From Campylobacterales bacterium (GTDB taxonomy: Bacteria > Campylobacterota > Campylobacteria > Campylobacterales > JALSKU01), in the NCBI GenBank assembly GCA_027038235.1, contig JALVXV010000264.1, positions 1-7,863 on the forward strand: 7,863 nt of DNA. Direction: 5' to 3'. Position 1 is the stretch's first letter, and each line of letters starts with the position of its first letter. The notes under the pieces are model-generated. The model was not told where the DNA came from. It did not search any database and saw only the letters and a list, made by a program, of their open reading frames with translations. Shown piece by piece: positions 6,713-7,863 of this stretch. The position numbers were made by a program, and so were the translations under genes.

Positions 6713-6720
6713 TAAACAAA

Positions 6721-7863
6721 ATGACAAATATAATCCTATGTGGAGGTAGCGGTACAAGGCTGTGGCCTATTAGTCGTACTCTTATGCCAAAACAGTTTGT
6801 AAAACTCTTCGGTGGAAGATCTCTTTTTCAGCTAACAGTTGAACGAAACAAAAAGATATGCAAAAAGCAATTTATTGTTTCAAATGCAGAGCAATATTTC
6901 CTAGCTGTAGATCAGCTTGAGGAGTTAAAGTGTAGTTCAAATGAGTTTCTATTAGAGCCAATAGGGAGAAATACTGCACCAGCTATTGCACTTGCATGTT
7001 TTGCACTTGATCCAAAAGAGATAGTGCTTGTTTCACCGTCTGACCATCTTATAAAAGATGAAGTAGCATACTCTAAAGCACTTAAAAATGCTAAAAAACT
7101 TGCAGAAGATGGCAATCTTGTAACATTTGGTATAACACCAACTTTTGCAGAGAGCGGTTTTGGCTATATTGAGAGCAAGATTGAGGATCTAATATATCAA
7201 GATAGGGGATTGGATGTTATAAAATTTCATGAAAAACCAGATAGTAAAACCGCAAAAAGATATTTATCTATAAACTCTAAAATTTCAGCTTTAGATATAA
7301 AATCCTCAAAACTAAAGCCCCAATCCTACTACTTTTGGAATAGTGGAATGTTTTGCTTTAGGGTGGAGGTATTTTTAGAAGAGTTAAAAAAATATGCTTT
7401 AGATATTTATAAAACTTCAAAACAGGCCTATAAAAATGCTTCAAAAAGTGATATTTATCGTATTGGTTATGAGGATATGGCAAGAATACCAGAAGATAGT
7501 ATAGATTATGCGGTTATGGAGAAAAGCGATAGAGTTAAGGTAGTAGCTGCAGATATAGGCTGGTCAGATCTTGGAAGTTTTGATGCACTTTCTAAAGAGT
7601 TTAAAACAGATGAAGATGGTAATACAAAAGATGAAAATCTTTTAACTATCAACTCTAAAAACAACTTTGTATATAGTGGCAATAGATTGGTAGCTATGGT
7701 TGATGTCGATGATCTTATAGTTGTAGATACCCCTGATGCTCTACTTATTAGTAAAAAAAATGGTTCACAAAAGATTAAGCAGATAGTAAAAGAGCTACAA
7801 AAAAGTAAAAGCAACTTACACCATATCCATCTAACTGCACATAGACCATGGGGAACCTATACA
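6721..7863 (+). CDS. manC: Mannose-1-phosphate guanylyltransferase / mannose-6-phosphate isomerase (ManC/AlgA type), 3' end missing
   Basis: The encoded part is 381 residues, open to the right edge. The N-terminal domain forms GDP-mannose from GTP and mannose-1-phosphate; in the full bifunctional family (about 450-480 residues) a C-terminal cupin domain interconverts fructose-6-phosphate and mannose-6-phosphate. Visible motifs are the nucleotide-binding GGSGTRLWPISR (residues 8-19) with MPKQF, EPIGRNTAPAIALA, SPSDH (105-109), HEKPD (170-174), WNSGMF (206-211), SIDYAVMEKS (260-269) and GWSDLGSF (280-287). The last residues, HRPWGTYT (from 374), are the characteristic opening of the isomerase domain, which argues for the fused form. 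The stretch from EKPD to WNSGMF is about 17 residues longer than in the forms I recall. A 52-base gap with promoter-like bases separates the gene from ribD, so it probably begins a polysaccharide, LPS or GDP-sugar locus. No in-frame stop is present. Confidence 0.94.
   Translation, partial: MTNIILCGGSGTRLWPISRTLMPKQFVKLFGGRSLFQLTVERNKKICKKQFIVSNAEQYFLAVDQLEELKCSSNEFLLEPIGRNTAPAIALACFALDPKEIVLVSPSDHLIKDEVAYSKALKNAKKLAEDGNLVTFGITPTFAESGFGYIESKIEDLIYQDRGLDVIKFHEKPDSKTAKRYLSINSKISALDIKSSKLKPQSYYFWNSGMFCFRVEVFLEELKKYALDIYKTSKQAYKNASKSDIYRIGYEDMARIPEDSIDYAVMEKSDRVKVVAADIGWSDLGSFDALSKEFKTDEDGNTKDENLLTINSKNNFVYSGNRLVAMVDVDDLIVVDTPDALLISKKNGSQKIKQIVKELQKSKSNLHHIHLTAHRPWGTYT

Noticed and set aside
7506..7814. 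Minus-strand open frame of 102 codons inside manC
   Set aside because: It is fully overlapped by the motif-rich manC frame and shows no domain of its own.
1..7863. CRISPR arrays, tRNA/rRNA genes, insertion sequences, riboswitches, defence genes or another new system
   Set aside because: I saw no regular repeats, cloverleaf, terminal inverted repeats, or long non-coding stretch; nearly every base is accounted for by known housekeeping genes.

Overview
The window looks like an ordinary chromosomal stretch from a member of the Campylobacterota (the former Epsilonproteobacteria). The grounds are a strongly AT-rich sequence (about one-third G+C by eye), Lys/Ile/Asn-rich proteins, and the gene order lpxC - short tsaB-like - thrB - ylxR - infB - rbfA - rimP - ribD, which I recall as typical of that phylum. 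The genus cannot be fixed from the sequence alone; a Sulfurimonas- or Nitratiruptor-like lineage is only a guess. All supported genes are on the + strand, and the minus-strand reading frames look like shadows of them.

Layout: positions 1-692 hold the 3' part of lpxC (lipid A synthesis), cut by the left edge. Next come a very short tsaB-like gene (722-1147, possibly starting at 689; tRNA t6A modification) and thrB (1160-2041; threonine synthesis). A translation block follows: ylxR/rnpM (2046-2309), infB (2302-4896; initiation factor IF2), rbfA (4889-5245) and rimP (5242-5670), the last two acting in 30S ribosome maturation. Then comes ribD (5664-6668; riboflavin synthesis). From ylxR to ribD every junction overlaps, by 8, 8, 4 and 7 bases, and the other gaps are 4 to 29 bases. 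No promoter or terminator is evident up to 6668, so this is probably one long, translationally coupled operon.

A 52-base AT-rich gap (6669-6720) carries a good -10-like hexamer and a Shine-Dalgarno-like AAGAAG. It precedes manC/algA (from 6721), a GDP-mannose-forming enzyme cut by the right edge exactly where its isomerase domain should begin. This gap is probably the border between the conserved housekeeping operon and a surface-polysaccharide locus.

How the genes fit together: the core is a translation-initiation and 30S-maturation module (infB, rbfA, rimP, with ylxR and the tRNA-modification gene tsaB). It is embedded among single genes for envelope (lpxC), amino acid (thrB) and cofactor (ribD) synthesis. 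I found no mobile element, CRISPR array, RNA gene or convincing new system. The most interesting details are the apparent loss of a normal start codon in the tsaB-like gene at an ATAA junction with lpxC, the compact form of that protein, and the unusual features of RibD.
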